A stretch of DNA of 64,000 bases from Saururus chinensis (GCA_035235625.1 CP141149.1:33535753-33599752), one strand, 5' to 3'; counted from the first letter of the stretch, positions 1 through 12,492 are shown. Notes: generated by a model not told the origin, from the letters alone. Translations and numbers: made by a program.

Positions 1-396
1 CCACACCCCCCAAAAAAATTTAATGAAGTCATAACTTCGCCTGCATGCGGCCATTTCCTTACGTTGATTTGAGTAGAACCTGGACCAATTAGTGATAATG
101 ATGAGCCCCATAGGCTTGATTAATAGATCTCTTTTTTGCATGCGTGATGCAATGCAATGTATCTGTAACAAGTCGGACTTAACTATGAGGTAATCCAATG
201 TAGTTTAGAGTTTAGACTCAAGTCACTTGGGCTAAACTAAAACGGTGCTTTACCAATGCCAAGCTAAATATTTAGAAAAAAAATTAAAATATTTTTTTTG
301 AAAATTTATAAAAAAAATTATTTAATACAAAATTTATCATTATGGATGAGAACAAAACTTATTTATTAGAGTGGTGTTTTGACAAACTACATCACT

Positions 397-419
397 ATAT
401 ATATATATATATATATATA
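397..419. repeat. (AT)n microsatellite
   Basis: A short run of alternating A and T, about 11 units, in AT-rich intergenic DNA. No gene overlaps it. Confidence 0.9.
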
Positions 420-468
420 GTCATATTTTTTATAGATTCCTGTTTCACCATATATAAATATATAAAGA

Positions 469-553
469 GTTTATATGAGCCCCGGCTCATATATGCCTAT
501 GTGAACTCGGGCTTTATGGGCCATCGAATTTACATCTGGCGGCTCATATAAAC
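469..553. repeat. Short palindromic MITE, family GTTTATATGAGCC
   Basis: Both ends carry GTTTATATGAGCC in inverted orientation (left at 469, right ending at 553). The left half matches the first part of the full copy at 939-1138, so this looks like an internally deleted member of that family. No clear target-site duplication was seen. The rest of 1-930 is AT-rich and holds no supported gene. Confidence 0.7.
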
Positions 554-938
554 GGGTCTCTATATATATATATTTATATTTATTACTTAAAAATAAAGAT
601 ATTTATATCTCACAAATTCTAAGCAGCACTATGACGAAATCTAAAAAACATTGATTTCTTCACTCTAATTGACGATATCCAAACTGAAGCTAGTGTAAAA
701 TCTTGTTGCTGACATGAAAATGCTTTGATGACAATTTCTGTTTTAAGAGTTTTGCTGATGTGAGTGACAACTTTATTTAAAATAGATTTCGTAACTATAA
801 ATGATGAATCATGTAAAAACATGTACATGCACTAGGTGGAGCCATGACTTTAGGTGATGAAGGGTAAGTACATTTTTTTTATTAAATAGATATATACAAA
901 AATAATTATGTAATTTTGATAAAAATAAAAAGAGTCTC

Positions 939-1138
939 GTTTATATGAGCCCAGGCTCATATATGCTTATGTGAGCCCGAGTTCTATGGGCCATCGGATT
1001 TACATCCGACGGCCTATAATACTTATGGGTTTATAATACTCATAAAACCTATGAATATTATGGGCCGCCGGATATAAATCCGACGGCCCATAGAGCCCGG
1101 GCTCACATAGGTATATATGAGCCTCGGCTCATATAAAC
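939..1138. mobile_element. Palindromic fold-back MITE, family GTTTATATGAGCC
   Basis: This is a nearly complete inverted repeat. The left arm (about 939-1036) and right arm (about 1045-1138) match over roughly 95 bases with few differences, around a short AT-rich centre. The arms include GTTTATATGAGCC, GCTCATATATGC and GGGCCATCGGATTTA-type blocks. Related pieces lie at 469-553 and 23900-24079. It has no coding capacity. The superfamily is not assigned because I could not identify a convincing target-site duplication. Confidence 0.8.
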
Positions 1139-1440
1139 TTTTTTCAAATAAAAAATATATAAAATAGTGATTTAAAAGGTAAATTTAAATATTATTGAAG
1201 AAAAGTTAGAGGTGAGCGAGGAAAAACACTTCTTTTAAGGAGGGCATAGCTATTGAACTAGATTGTTTTTAAAAAGATTTACAAAATATTTAGAGGGTCA
1301 ATTGCCCCCTAACCATATAGCATGTTAAAATTTTATATTAGTAAATAAGTTTCTCTCTCATTCTATATGGAAATTATTTATTTTAATAATAAATTTTTAA
1401 TAAATTTTTTCTTTAATTTTTTATTAATACCTGAGATATT

Positions 1441-1450
1441 TTTGTTATAT

Positions 1451-1510
<60 letters not shown>
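1441..1510. repeat. (AT)n microsatellite
   Basis: About 30 AT units in a row inside the LTR-like region; likely length-polymorphic. Confidence 0.95.
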
Positions 1511-1512
<2 letters not shown>

Positions 1513-1514
1513 CT

Positions 1515-2160
1515 CCATTATCAATTACCCATTAAACTATTAAATTTTAATTATCAACAAGCCCTTCAAAATAAAACCACTCATGAATAGGTTTTACTAT
1601 AGTTTTACAATAGGCCTCGCCTATGAGGCCATTATTTACGGCTCTGATGCATGATTCAAGTAATTCAAATAGTTATGCTTGTCTTTCGAAGCTCTATTAA
1701 AAACTGTAGACAAATCTCTAAAAAAATAATTCAAAATTACTAAAATTCGAGATAGAATCTTATCAGAAATACAGGGTCATTGTAATATAACCCCCTTAAC
1801 AAAAATTCGTCCTCGAAATTTAACTCTTCCTTTACCGAAGGATTCTTCACAAATATCTTCCACTATTACACTTTTTAGTTCCCACGTCGCTTCATTAGCA
1901 AAATAGTTCTATGGTAACACTTTTACCAATGGAATATCAGTGTGTCCAAGGAATTTTATTTCAATTCTTTCTCTTATACTAATTCTAATTCTAAAACAAC
2001 CACGACTTAATCCAAAACATTTGACGAATAACATACAACTTCTGAAACCTGAACTTATGAACCGAAACACATGTTAGCTATAAGGCAAAACTTTTTTTAA
2101 AAAAAAACTTAATTCCCATTAATAACTTTGACTCCTCGTCTCAAATTCTTCACCTTAAAC
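1515..2160 (-). mobile_element. Chromovirus-type Ty3/gypsy remnant: end of pol plus start of 3' LTR
   Basis: Read on the minus strand, 1950-1785 contains EATWE followed by NFEDEFLLRG, the usual C-terminus of chromovirus polyproteins just after the integrase/chromodomain. The LTR then starts near 1780 and runs to lower coordinates with the motif for 'ACCACTCATG..TAGG' that is repeated at 9470-9520 and 9960-10020. Upstream pol sequence (to about 2160) is frameshifted and not readable as protein. This is a broken fragment, not an active element. The family assignment rests on the C-terminal motif only. Confidence 0.6.
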
Positions 2161-2870
2161 TTAATAGTGTACCAACTTCCACTACATACTTTAACTTTTA
2201 CATAACCACTACTAGGTAATATATTCCTAGGTGACTAAGTAGAAATATTTGTGTTCAACATTTGTACTCACGTCCCATACCATGAATATTTCATGTCGCT
2301 ACAGAAATAACTTCTACTATGCTCTTGTGCAACAAACGTTGAAGCTCGATGTATTGGCCACCACCTTTTCTTTTCCTGAGTTATACTGTCGTGCCCCGGG
2401 ATTTTGGAAGCATATAAAATTTTCTTTTCAGAAAGACATCGAAGTTTACCCGGGCCCGCGACTGGAGCCACTCGCCTTATGCGATCATATAATAATAATT
2501 TTCCAGGAACCACGGTCCGTGTACAAACACAAAAGAGAAAAATAATAAGGAGAGTTTTTACTCGTTTCGGTGCGGTTGAAATCTTTGAAATCACAACGAT
2601 AAAACTTGGAGTATGCCCTTCTACCCGCACACTAAGCTTCGTCGAGTCCTGCAAAGTCTGGGGGGTGGTGAGTATTTTAAAATACTCAGTAGGGGAGTTT
2701 ATACAATCAGACATGAATAAACACATGGCAGTTTCACAACACATATCATATATAATATTTTTCAATGAAAATAGGGTGTGCCTCTCACCCAAAACCACCC
2801 CTAGAGCTTCTTCCTACATATCGAAGATGCTACTAGGGTTTGCAAGCTCTCATGGCTTGCTACCAATATC

Positions 2871-2915
<45 letters not shown>

Positions 2916-3335
2916 AATTTGATGCGGGTACAAAGCAGCGACCTCTTACTTCTCCACAAATCATCTCAAAATATTTCGTGTTTGTGGATAGAAGAGCCAC
3001 CCGTGCTAATGGGGTGCCGGGATCTAGAGAGCAGAGAGTCTTCCCGTGATACTCTCTACCCTAGTGCGCGTAGCCTTGATAGTTGTCATTCGTTAGGGGC
3101 GAATCAGGGGTCTTACCCTTCATTAGGGGCTCACCAGGCTAAACTAGGTATTATGCATCCGATTCCGAACCGGATTAATTGTGTTCTCATCTAGTGAACG
3201 GAGCTCTATCGGGGCGCCTAACAATAGCTTCGGACAACCAAAACACTCATTAGTCCCAGACTCATAGTCTTGAGTCTCATACTCAATTGAAATATCCTAA
3301 AGTTCCCAAACTCTAAAAAGTTGTTATTTTCATTT
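2161..3335. other. Gene-free stretch of decayed LTR-type repeat sequence
   Basis: No gene is supported. A block around 2660-2700 (GTGAGTATTTTAAAATACTC) resembles the complement of sequence inside the solo LTRs at 7800-7840 and 56866-56890, so this is probably an inverted piece of a related LTR. A (TA)n run lies at 2874-2906. Open frames here overlap each other on both strands and show no family features. Confidence 0.5.
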
Positions 3336-5544
3336 AAAACTGTAAGGTCCCTGATTTTTCTACGATTTTCTGGGATTTTTCTGCCATTTTTCTGGTCATT
3401 TTCGGCAGGAAAATGTGACGTTTCAGCGTATGGGTATTTGTGTCTTTTCCCCGTATTTATACCCGTAGAGTCGGGTGTGGGGCTTAGTCGCGGGCCAGGG
3501 GCCTCGCTGCGCGCTTATGGCGCGAATTTTGGAGGTTCGACGTGTAACCAGTGGGTTAACGCGCGTTGAGCGTACGTTTGGAAAAAGAAAAAGAAAAAAA
3601 AATAAAACAGGAAAGTTCGGATCGGGATCGGGATCGCCCGATCCAGAACCTCCTGCGTGATGAACGATGCACCGCGCCCCCCATTTCGCCTTTTCATTGT
3701 GCCCGGCCGCCGGCGGGCCAGCCGGGCAAACGCATGAGCTCCGCCCGGCGGTGCGACACCGAGGGGCTTTGCCCGGCCGCGCCGCGCGCTTTTTCGGTTA
3801 GCCGCCTTTTCTTGCCTTTTTGGATTTCGCCGCCGTCGTAGGCCGGCGGGGCCGGCCCGGCCGCCATGGTTCCGCCATGGGCCGGCGCGGCGACGAGGCC
3901 ACTCCCCGGCCCCGGACGGCCCCAGCTCCACCGTCCCGCTCCCTCTCTCTGCTGCCCTGTTTTGCCGCCCCACTGTGTTTCACTCCGTTCCGCCGCCGCC
4001 ACGGGCCAGCACGGCCCGACCGGCCGGCCACAGCTCCGCCCTGGGCTGGCGACGGCGAGAAGCCCCTCCTCCCGGCCCGGTGGGCCTCGGCACCGCCGCC
4101 CCATCTCTTTCCCCCTCTATTCACTGTTCCGCCGACGGACTGTTTGGGCAAACAGTGGCCGCCGGCGGTGATTTGCGGCCGATTCGGCCTTTCCCCCAGT
4201 CCCGCCTTGCTCCGGCGAAGGCAGTGGACTACACCTCCGTGCCCGATTCAGCCGCCGCCTCCATGGCCGCTCCGCCCTTACGGGTTTTCCCCAGTCGTCC
4301 TCTATTTTTGGCCTGCGTCCGTTTTGGATGTGGTGACTGACGTTATCAGTCGGACGCCGGATTTGATTTAGCGGACCGTAGTTCGGCTCCGCCCCAGCCC
4401 GGTGATGCCAGTGGGCCACCCTCTGGGTCTTGTTCAGCCTTGCGGCCCGTAGCCGCAGCTAGTCCGCCTTACCGGCATGTGTGCCGTTGACCCCTCTTGC
4501 CCATTTTACGCCGTCGGTACCGGACGGCCTCGGGCAAGAATTTGTATGTCTTACCTTGACAGAAGGTGGACGAGTTCACCTGCTCAGGCCTTGGCCAGTG
4601 ATGGCCTCATAGCCTTTGCACGACCTTGAACCCTCCCTTTGCCCTATACCGTGCGAGATGCACAGCCGCCCGCACCATGAGTATTGGTTGTGGGTGGTGA
4701 TTGGCGATGTCGCCGCTTTGATTGGCCACCGCTAGGGCCTTAGCCGGTTGGCTTTTGTGGGCCCTGGGTTGCCTCCTTTCAGCCCTTTCCCCCGCCCTTT
4801 GGGCCGCGTGCGCATGTAGCCACGCGTGTACTTCTGGGTTTAGGCGCCGCATTCGTGCCACCTAACCATCGGTTGGCTTTGCCACCGAGTGGAGTTGATC
4901 ACTAGAGCTGTCCTCCACCTCTCCTTTGTTCTCGAGCGTTGCCCCACGCTCTCCGCCCTTATGTGGGCCTTTGTTGACCAGAATCGTTGCCGTTGGGTGC
5001 TGTCCACGGCCGATTTCGACGTCTTGTGGCCGGCTGTGCACGTTTTAGCCACCGGCCGATCTTCAGTGTACACCATCGACTTTGGATCGCACCGCCACAT
5101 ATGTTGGCTTGACATTTCTCCCGGCCGCCCTAGTGTGCCGCCGTGGATCGCGGGTTTTTACCGCATTGAGTTCTGACACTCTGTTTGGCCGTGATAGTTC
5201 CGGCGCATCTTGAAATCCTCGGGACAGCAGCTCTCTCAGCCAGGCAACGGTTTTGACCGCCAACTCCGCCGCCGACGCCGCCACCGTCGGGTGCTCGCCA
5301 TCGAACGTCATGATTATGAGGTAGGGGAGCTTTGAACTCGTAAATTCATGAAGCATGCTTTGAATGAGTAGTAGCATGCTAGGATTGTATGATTCCATGC
5401 TTGGATGTTAAGTAATGATCCGATTGCATGATGTGCGTGTAAGCATGATTGTATGGTATGATTGGTATGCATGAGATGTATGCATGTTTTATGGATGTGG
5501 ATTATGTATGCGCTGGCGATGGCTAGCAAATATGTCAGTATGCT

Positions 5545-5790
5545 ATGTATGGGTTATGCACGTGCTAGTGATGGCTAGCGTGTATGTTTGAAGTATGTAT
5601 GAATGTGTGTGTGCACGTGCTAGAGATGACTAGCGTGTACGTTTGATGTATGCATGTGCTAGTGATGGCTAGCGTGCATGTTTGATGTATGTGTGAATGT
5701 ATGCATGTGCTAGTGATGGCTAGCGTGCATGTTTGACGTGTGTATGCATGTGCTAGTGATGGCTAGCGTGCATGTTTGTATGTTATGTAT
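5545..5790 (+). repeat. Minisatellite in solo LTR A, core GTGCTAGTGATGGCTAGCGTG
   Basis: At least five imperfect units share the core 'gtgctagtgatggctagcgt'. Spacing is variable, roughly 39 to 55 bases, because the TATG-rich linkers differ in length. The same core forms a much more regular 54-base array in the reversed copy at about 58790-59250. Confidence 0.85.
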
Positions 5791-6489
5791 GTATGGCCGT
5801 ATGTGTATGTTATACGTATGTGTGAGACATACGTATGTATGATGACTATGTGGGCAAAAGTATGGGCGATGGACAGTAAGAGGTGGCAGAAGCTTTGTCG
5901 GAATTTGGATACGGTTGTGTAAGCATATGACAGAGGATAAGAGTATGGCGGGCAAGGATTAGAATGGTTTGGTTTGGGGTGGATTGTGTGTTGGGCATTT
6001 GTCAGACAGTAAGAGTGTTCATAATTGTACCAGCATAACGTACAGATTATGAAGTGAAAAGTAAGTATAATAAGTGAGATATAAGTAAGAGGGCAACAAC
6101 TGGGTTGGCTCTGAGGAGCGTTATTTGAGGATGTCAGTGTAAGAGGATTTGGCCATAAGATGGATGGCGAAGTATATAAGACCGTAAGGATTTTGATGTA
6201 CGACGAGTTTTGTCCACGAGGTGGACGGGTAAGTGAAGTCTACTACCCTGACGAACTAGGGTTTCCATCGGGCTCAGTTTCGGTTTGACCAGTCGAGGAC
6301 TGTGAGTTTGTGTGGCATAATTGTACCGCATAATATACTTAATTCAAACTTGAATTATAAGCACAGCTAATGATAGCGTGGTGAGTTTGAGACCTGAGGG
6401 TTCGACGGATTAAGTTCCGTGTTTGAGCTGGCCACTAATGAGTTGGCCGAGCATTTATCATGTCTTGCCATGGTGTTTATCCTGCGGGA

Positions 6490-6745
6490 TGTGGTCTGTG
6501 TGCTATGTAGAGCACCGGACGTCTGATGCTCTGCTGAGAGCGACGTTTCTGTTTTGGTCTGTGTGCTGTGTAAGCCCAGACGTTTGATGCTCTGTTGAGA
6601 GCGATGTACGTTCTCGACTTTGTACGCGTGCTGTATGAAGCCCAGACGTCTGATGCTCTGCTGAGAGCGACGTATATTTCTGATTTGGTATGTGTGCTGT
6701 GTAAGCCCAGACATTTGATGCTCTGTTGAGAGCGTTGTATGATTC
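6490..6745 (+). repeat. About 60-bp tandem repeat in solo LTR A
   Basis: Four units carry 'ctgatgctctg(c/t)tgagagcg' separated by about 60 bases, with TGTGCTGTGTAAGCCCAGACG between. The counterpart in the reversed LTR lies at about 57860-58040 with about three units. Confidence 0.85.
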
Positions 6746-6807
6746 CGCACAAGAGTGGCACTGTACGTTTCTGCCCAAGTGGCACTGTATGTTTTCTGCC
6801 CAAGAGT

Positions 6808-6950
6808 GGCAATGGCACTATAAGACCCATTATGGTGGGCAAATCTCTGGCACTATAAGACCCATTATGGTGGGCAATTCTCTAGCACTATAAGACCCAT
6901 TATGGTGGGCGATCCTATGGCACTATAAGACCCATTATGGTGGGCAACTG
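6808..6950 (+). repeat. 35-bp tandem repeat in solo LTR A
   Basis: Four consecutive units of about 35 bases contain CACTATAAGACCCATTATGG. They are preceded by shorter repeats of 'gcccaagagtggcactgta'. Two related units occur in the reversed LTR near 57690-57755. Confidence 0.85.
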
Positions 6951-7184
6951 TATGACCCCTTATGTGTGGGTGTTTATGTTTGCGCGCTCAGGTAAGTAGT
7001 ATCATGGATCTACTCTTACCTGTTTGATCCAGTGCCCCATGAGCATTGGTGTGCCTTACCTTCGGAAAAGTCCATGGCGTCTAGTCACTCCCCGGAGGTT
7101 AAGGTGTTGCCCCAGTGGCATTCTTTTCCATTTCGACGCTGGAGCTTATTAGTTGTAATGAGCTTCAGTGGTCGTTGATATGTG

Positions 7185-7570
7185 TACGATTATGAGTACG
7201 TTGTATGAGTGTGAGTACATTTGTATATGTATGAGCAAGATTTGTAAGTGTATGAGTATGAGCGGGGTGTAAGCGTATGAGTATGAGTAAAATTTGTAAG
7301 TGTATGAGTATGAGTAAAGGTAGCGTATGAGTATGAGCACGGACCGTAAGAGTATGAGTACGATTGTGAGAATATGTTTCGAGTAAGACGGTAAGTATGA
7401 TTTTGTCTGCACCGTACGAGTAAGGTCGTACGAGTCTCGATTTGTGCAGTAAGGTCGTACATGTTTGTGTAAGCTGTATGAGTGAGCATACGATTGTGCA
7501 GTAGGTCGTGCAAAGTATGCATATGTTGTATGAGTATGCGTACGGTGAGTACGAGTAAGTTGTATGACCC
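7185..7570 (+). repeat. GAGTATGAGTACG-type degenerate tandem array in solo LTR A
   Basis: A low-complexity region built of 'gtatgagtatgag' and 'gtaagg tcgtac' words. It reads as Tyr/Ser/His-rich open frames on the complementary strand, which I regard as repeat artefacts. The reversed LTR has the matching array at about 57055-57460. Confidence 0.8.
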
Positions 7571-8548
7571 TGGATAAGGGTGTTTGTGTAAGTTGATTGG
7601 ATATTATGATTTTGGCACGATGGTGCCTTCGGTATGATTCTGGCACGATGATGCTTTGATATGTCTGTGGCACAATGATGCTTTTGGTATGATCATTATA
7701 CGTTTGGGCATGTTATGATTATTATGATGGCTTGCTTCATGTTTGTGTTGCATGACGCATGATTTACGAACTTGTGAGTTCACCGTTTGGGATTTCCCCC
7801 TCTTGAGTATTTTCCTACCGAGTATGAAAATACTCACCCCTACTATTTTTAGCCCCGTTGTACGGGAGGTTTTGCGAGGTTGTGCGGAGAGCTCCTGGTG
7901 ATGGACGCTCGTTTCAGCGGTGGATTGATTCCCGTTGACTCAGGTATCAGCTTGACTCTCTGCGAGTTTATTTATGCCACAATCTCTTGTATTGGGTGAG
8001 ATGAGAACACAAGATGTTTTATTCTGGACTTTCGATTGGATTAGTCTGTGGACTGTTATGGGACTTGTACTCAGGGATGCCCGGGAGTGATTTGTATTTA
8101 AAAGTCTATGATCATAGCAAAACTTATTCGTACGTGTGTTTTCGAGTAGCGCCTGAGGATATTTGCTTTGGCCGTACGATGATTGACCGTATGATGTTTT
8201 AAATTATAAACAGGTTTTGATTTTATCGTTTTGACTCCGATTTATGGAAAGAAAAAAAATTTTCTATGAGTTTTAAGAAAAAGGGATGAAAAATCTCGGG
8301 CGTTACAAAAACATTCTATCCCAATGTTTATCCTTTTGAAAATCCTAGCTCCGCCTCTATAAGACATGTGAGCGTCACTATCAATGACTACAAAGGCAAG
8401 GTTGGTAGCTCATTCCAATGAGACAGTTACCCCTTATTTGTCTCGCCTTAGTGACTCGATCACCGTGCTTATACGTCTTTTCAAAAATAATCTTGAGTAT
8501 CCTCCTTTCAACAAGGACGAGTCCTCTAAAACCATCTTTCAAATATAT

Positions 8549-9744
8549 TGTATTCATTCGCAATGAAAACAATGGTGAAGCTAGTTTGTCGTTATCTCAC
8601 ACGCTCTACCGTGTATAATTTATATCAAAATCCATGGATAAATATCCGATCAAATTATTATATATGAGGCAATCATAATGCATGCAGTATAAAACATATC
8701 CGCTTCTAACAACAAATCATTTGACTAATCGATATATAAATCATATTCTATCTCAACAATTAACCATTCAATAGATCGGATATATGTGCAGAAATCATAA
8801 ATCATAACTTGAAAGTAATCTATAATGCATAGCATGCGAGAGTCATATAAGTAATAAGTTAAAAATATAACCAAATATTATAATCATGCCATAAGAAAAG
8901 ATAAAAGCCCCTACCTCGTTTTTTGTGCAAGTTTGAAATTGATAAACCGGACACCACAAAATTGAATATCCACTTTTGGGGTTTTGGAGGTCTCCAACCA
9001 ATAAAATAACCCCGCTACAATGTTCGGCATACTCGATTTAGGTAAGAATGCCTCTTAAACGACTCAAATCGGACTTAAAACGAGTAAGAAACGAATAATA
9101 GAAGTTTATGAACATGGGAGAGAAATGAGAAAACATGGGAGTCTCCCTTTCCCCCAAACTGGATAATGAGGATGCTATTTATAGAAAACTAGATAGATGT
9201 GAGGTTGACATGTGTCAATTCTATCTACTTGTGTCAATAATCTAATCCACTTTGTCAGCAATCCTATCCAACATCCCAATCCACTTCATCGTCAACCTTA
9301 TCCACTTATGTCATTAATCTTATCCGTTTCGTCAGCAATCTTATCAACTGCATCATTGATCTTATCCAGAATAATATTATTTTATTTAAATAATATCCTG
9401 ACATCAAAACGCGATAACTTCTAACTTTGACGTTGGAATCGCACGTTCTTATTACCGATGGACTCGTGTCGATGAGCCCTTCGAAATAACACCACACATG
9501 GGTAGGTTATCTCGCACTTTTAAAGTTGGTCCCACCCATATTGCACATTTCCCAAAGTCATAACTTTTGCTCCCAACCTCTGTTTTGTGCGCTATTGAGT
9601 TCGTTACGCTCGTCTCACCGAGCTCTATCAACTCTTATAAAAACTTCCCAAATATCTGCCTCTAAAGAATTTAAAATAATTAAAAACTCATAAAATAGTT
9701 TTATTAGAGGCAATAAATCATACCAAAAATTCGTTGTCGTTACA
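8549..9744 (-). mobile_element. Probable solo LTR E, about 1.2 kb, TSD TATAT
   Basis: On the minus strand it begins TGTAACGACAACGAATTTTT, a standard plant gypsy LTR start. It ends ..GAATACA. Both sides carry TATAT (8544-8548 and 9745-9749), consistent with a 5-bp target duplication, although this sequence is low complexity and could match by chance. It contains a degenerate 'cttatccact' minisatellite (about 9240-9370) and the 'ACCAC.CATGGGTAGG' block shared with 1560-1620. No protein is encoded. 8313-8548 shows nothing identifiable. Confidence 0.55.
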
Positions 9745-9949
9745 TATATTGAATAAAACATTTTATCCCCTGATTTTACTTTTTGTTAAAAAAAAATGTC
9801 ATTCTACATTAGCACATCTATGAGGAGTGTTATGGAAATATTACTATATACTATAAATCCTCCCCTTCCAGACAATAAGGGTAGGATTTTCAAAAACATT
9901 AAATGCGCGTAACTTTCTCTCCTATACTCCATTTTATGCATTCTTAGTA

Positions 9950-10199
9950 TCAATGGACTTGTATTGATGAGCCATTCGAAATAAGACCACTCATGGGTAG
10001 GTTTTACAGTAGGTCTCGTCCATGAGGCACGTTTCTAAAGACCACTGCTTACAGCCCCGATGTCCGATTCAAGTGATTCAAAGACTGTTGTGCTCATCTT
10101 TCAAAGCTCTATTATAATATGTAGATAAATCTCTAAAAGAATAATCCAAAATTACTAAAAGTCGATATAGGATCTTATAAAAAATTCAGAGTTGCTACA
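9950..10199 (-). mobile_element. LTR fragment related to the one at 1560-1780
   Basis: Sequence from 'cattcgaaataagaccactcatggg' onwards matches 1560-1780 nearly collinearly for about 220 bases. Read on the minus strand it starts TGTAGCAACTCTGAATTTTT, an LTR-like 5' end. Only the start of the LTR is present. 9750-9950 is AT-rich and holds nothing I can identify. Confidence 0.55.
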
Positions 10200-12492
10200 T
10201 GGAAGGTACCCTCTGCTCATTTAGGATAATATTTAGCAGGGAAGGTCCAAATTCCAAAAAAGAAAACTAAAGTAGCCTGCTCACCCATGACTAACTTTAT
10301 AAGGGAAAGTCCAAATTCCTCGAAAAGAAAACTAAAGCAATGTGGTAAGTTGGTGCACATAGACATATCATCTTGGATTCTCAGGGTCTAGATAACTCAT
10401 TAAATAAACTCACATAAGTAAATTGCTTCATCTCAAGCTGATGAGGCACTATGTTATCTAAGAAACACAAAATGTAAATGTCTTTTTTGACCCAAAACTG
10501 ATTCGATAAGCCTCTAAAAAATTAATCCAACATCCAATGACATCAAATTACATCCAACTAATTAATCATGTCTAATCACAATTAATCTTGTTTGTAAATT
10601 ATTTTGATGAAGCATGTAACATGGTACGTACGTGAGCAAAGAATAAATAAGTCTAAGTATAAGTAAACATACTTAAATTAGTCCACTTGTGCATGAAACA
10701 TGGTCAATTTGTGTCAAATAAAATCATACAAGTCTATACAGTAGTGTACCTAAAGATAATGTTCAAACCTAAGCTAAAATTTGTGAAACATGGACAAACT
10801 ATAATTGATGATATATTTATATGCAAGCATCCATAATATACCATACTCCTATCTAACTGAAATCATGGAGTAAATTAGTAGAAAACATTGAAATACGAGT
10901 TGAAGACAAATATATCACCGTACTAGACACAAAAAAGTATAAACATATCCATGCTTAAGCTAAAACATATAAAGCATAATTCACCATAAACCAATATAAC
11001 ATATGCAAATGTATATACATAATCATAGTTAAGAACCTACTCAAATCATCAAGTAAATTATGTAGGAGACAACAAATATAGATATAAAACAAGTAGAATG
11101 TCATACTAAAACTAAACAAGTATATTCTTAATCATGCTTGAGGCAAATCATAATTTAAATATGCTTCTTATGCAATCACAGTAGTAATACTAACTCACTT
11201 TAATAATAAAAAATTAGATTTAAGATGGGAGAACAAGAAATGACCAAAATACACAAAAATAACTAGAATCACAAAATCTACCATTTGGCAATTTGAACGC
11301 TAATTGATGCCAGACCATTCGATTGGTCAAATAGGTCATTCGAATGGTTGACCGTTCAAACGCCTGTTGGGCAGTTCAAACGCCCTTCACAGTTCACTTT
11401 TTTCCATTTTTCTAGTTCGTCTTTAACCTTCCAAATTTCAAACAAAAAATATTTAAAAATTCAAGATAAATTCTAAAATTAGTATAAAACATCATAATAT
11501 CTAAATGTAACCCTAGGACATGCTAGATCTAATCATTCTCGTACTTAATCACAAGAAAATAACCATAATTTTTTTAATAAATCACTATTAAAGCTCAAAT
11601 GAAGCAAGAACTCATATAAACCTTCAAGCATACAATCTAATGGATAAAACTAATGAGATAAAAATTCTCTTACCTCTATAAAGCCGTTGGATCTGCAAAG
11701 AAACTTTAATACTCAATAAATTATACCAAAAAATTAAGATTTGTATTAAAACTTAATTAAAAATTAATAATAGGCTCAAATTAACTTGAAAATAGGTAGA
11801 TCTAGAATATCATTTAGTTAAAAATGAAAATTACTCATCTAGGGTTTTAAATCAAAATTAAAAATAAAATTTTGATGGAAGAAATCAAGAATCAAATTGA
11901 GAAAATGAAAATAAGAAGGATTAAGACTAAAATTGAAAGATTATGGGTGATTTGGGCAAGAAAATATACTTTAATCCGTTTTTCCTCTTAAATAAATGGG
12001 CATAGAGCACCTCCTTCTCACTTACACGGTCCTTCCCCAAATGGGAAAATGACTAGGGTTTTTCTTTAAATGGTAAGATTTTAGGCTAGGTTTACAAGCT
12101 ATTGGGCTATAAAATAGGGTAAAAACGCCATAAGTGGCTAATTAGGTTATTTTAAGGCTAAAAATGAACTTAACTATTCCAAAACCTACCAAAATAAAAT
12201 AATACTAGTTTAGGGGTTAAGTGGGTCACACGTCGTCCAATGAAGACGTAGGGCCCATGGCGGGGTCTACACCCTTAATTAAAGAAAAATTATAATAAAA
12301 TCCTATAAAATTCATAAAAATTAAATAAATTAAGTTTGACACCAAAACTTATAAAATATGACATTAAACCTTATTTAATTCATAATTACTAACCTTGAAC
12401 CCCAAAATTAAGTCAAACTCACAATTCAAGTAAAATCACATAAATACACATAATTAAAAAAATTAGATTAGGTTAAAATTAGAGATCTTACA
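10200..12492 (-). mobile_element. Reversed, decayed LTR D, relative of solo LTR C
   Basis: Read on the minus strand from 12492, it starts TGTAAGATCTCTAATTTTAA. It then follows the order of blocks of solo LTR C (49152 onwards): AT-rich start, a 'gccatgggccc' block, 'cattttTAGCC', a gene-like TCTACC/CTAGGGTTTT region, and GTTCAAACG-type repeats at about 11290-11395 (compare GTTCGAACG in C). The far end could not be placed and no target duplication was found. No coding region is present. Confidence 0.5.

Larger units (their letters stand above)
3341..8307 (+). mobile_element. Solo LTR A (about 5 kb), Ty3/gypsy chromovirus-like, TSD AAAAC
   Basis: The element starts TGTAAGGTCCCTGA and ends CTCGGGCGTTACA. 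It is flanked by a perfect 5-bp direct repeat AAAAC (3336-3340 and 8308-8312), the mark of LTR-retrotransposon integration. There is no internal second LTR, primer-binding site or pol, so it is a solo LTR left by LTR-LTR recombination. The first 2 kb (about 3450-5300) is GC- and CpG-rich; the second half is built of several tandem repeat arrays. The same family occurs reversed at 56344-61104. LTR size and ends resemble plant Tekay/Del chromoviruses, but this assignment is inference. Confidence 0.87.

Noticed and set aside
3515..5398. Many overlapping open frames of 80-180 residues on both strands
   Set aside because: They lie in the CpG-rich half of solo LTR A, where stop codons are rare by composition. 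They are Arg/Pro/Ala-rich without domains, and are broken in the matching part of LTR B.
5545..7570. Direct repeats considered as a CRISPR array
   Set aside because: The units are tandem with degenerate linkers, inside a plant LTR with a target duplication; there are no unique spacers and no cas genes.
7149..7673. Tyr/Ser/His-rich minus-strand frames
   Set aside because: They are translations of the GAGTATGAGTACG array in solo LTR A.
8544..8548. TATAT as firm proof of the solo LTR at 8549-9744
   Set aside because: The pentamer is common in AT-rich DNA. I kept the element at moderate confidence because of its LTR-like start and ends, not because of this repeat alone.
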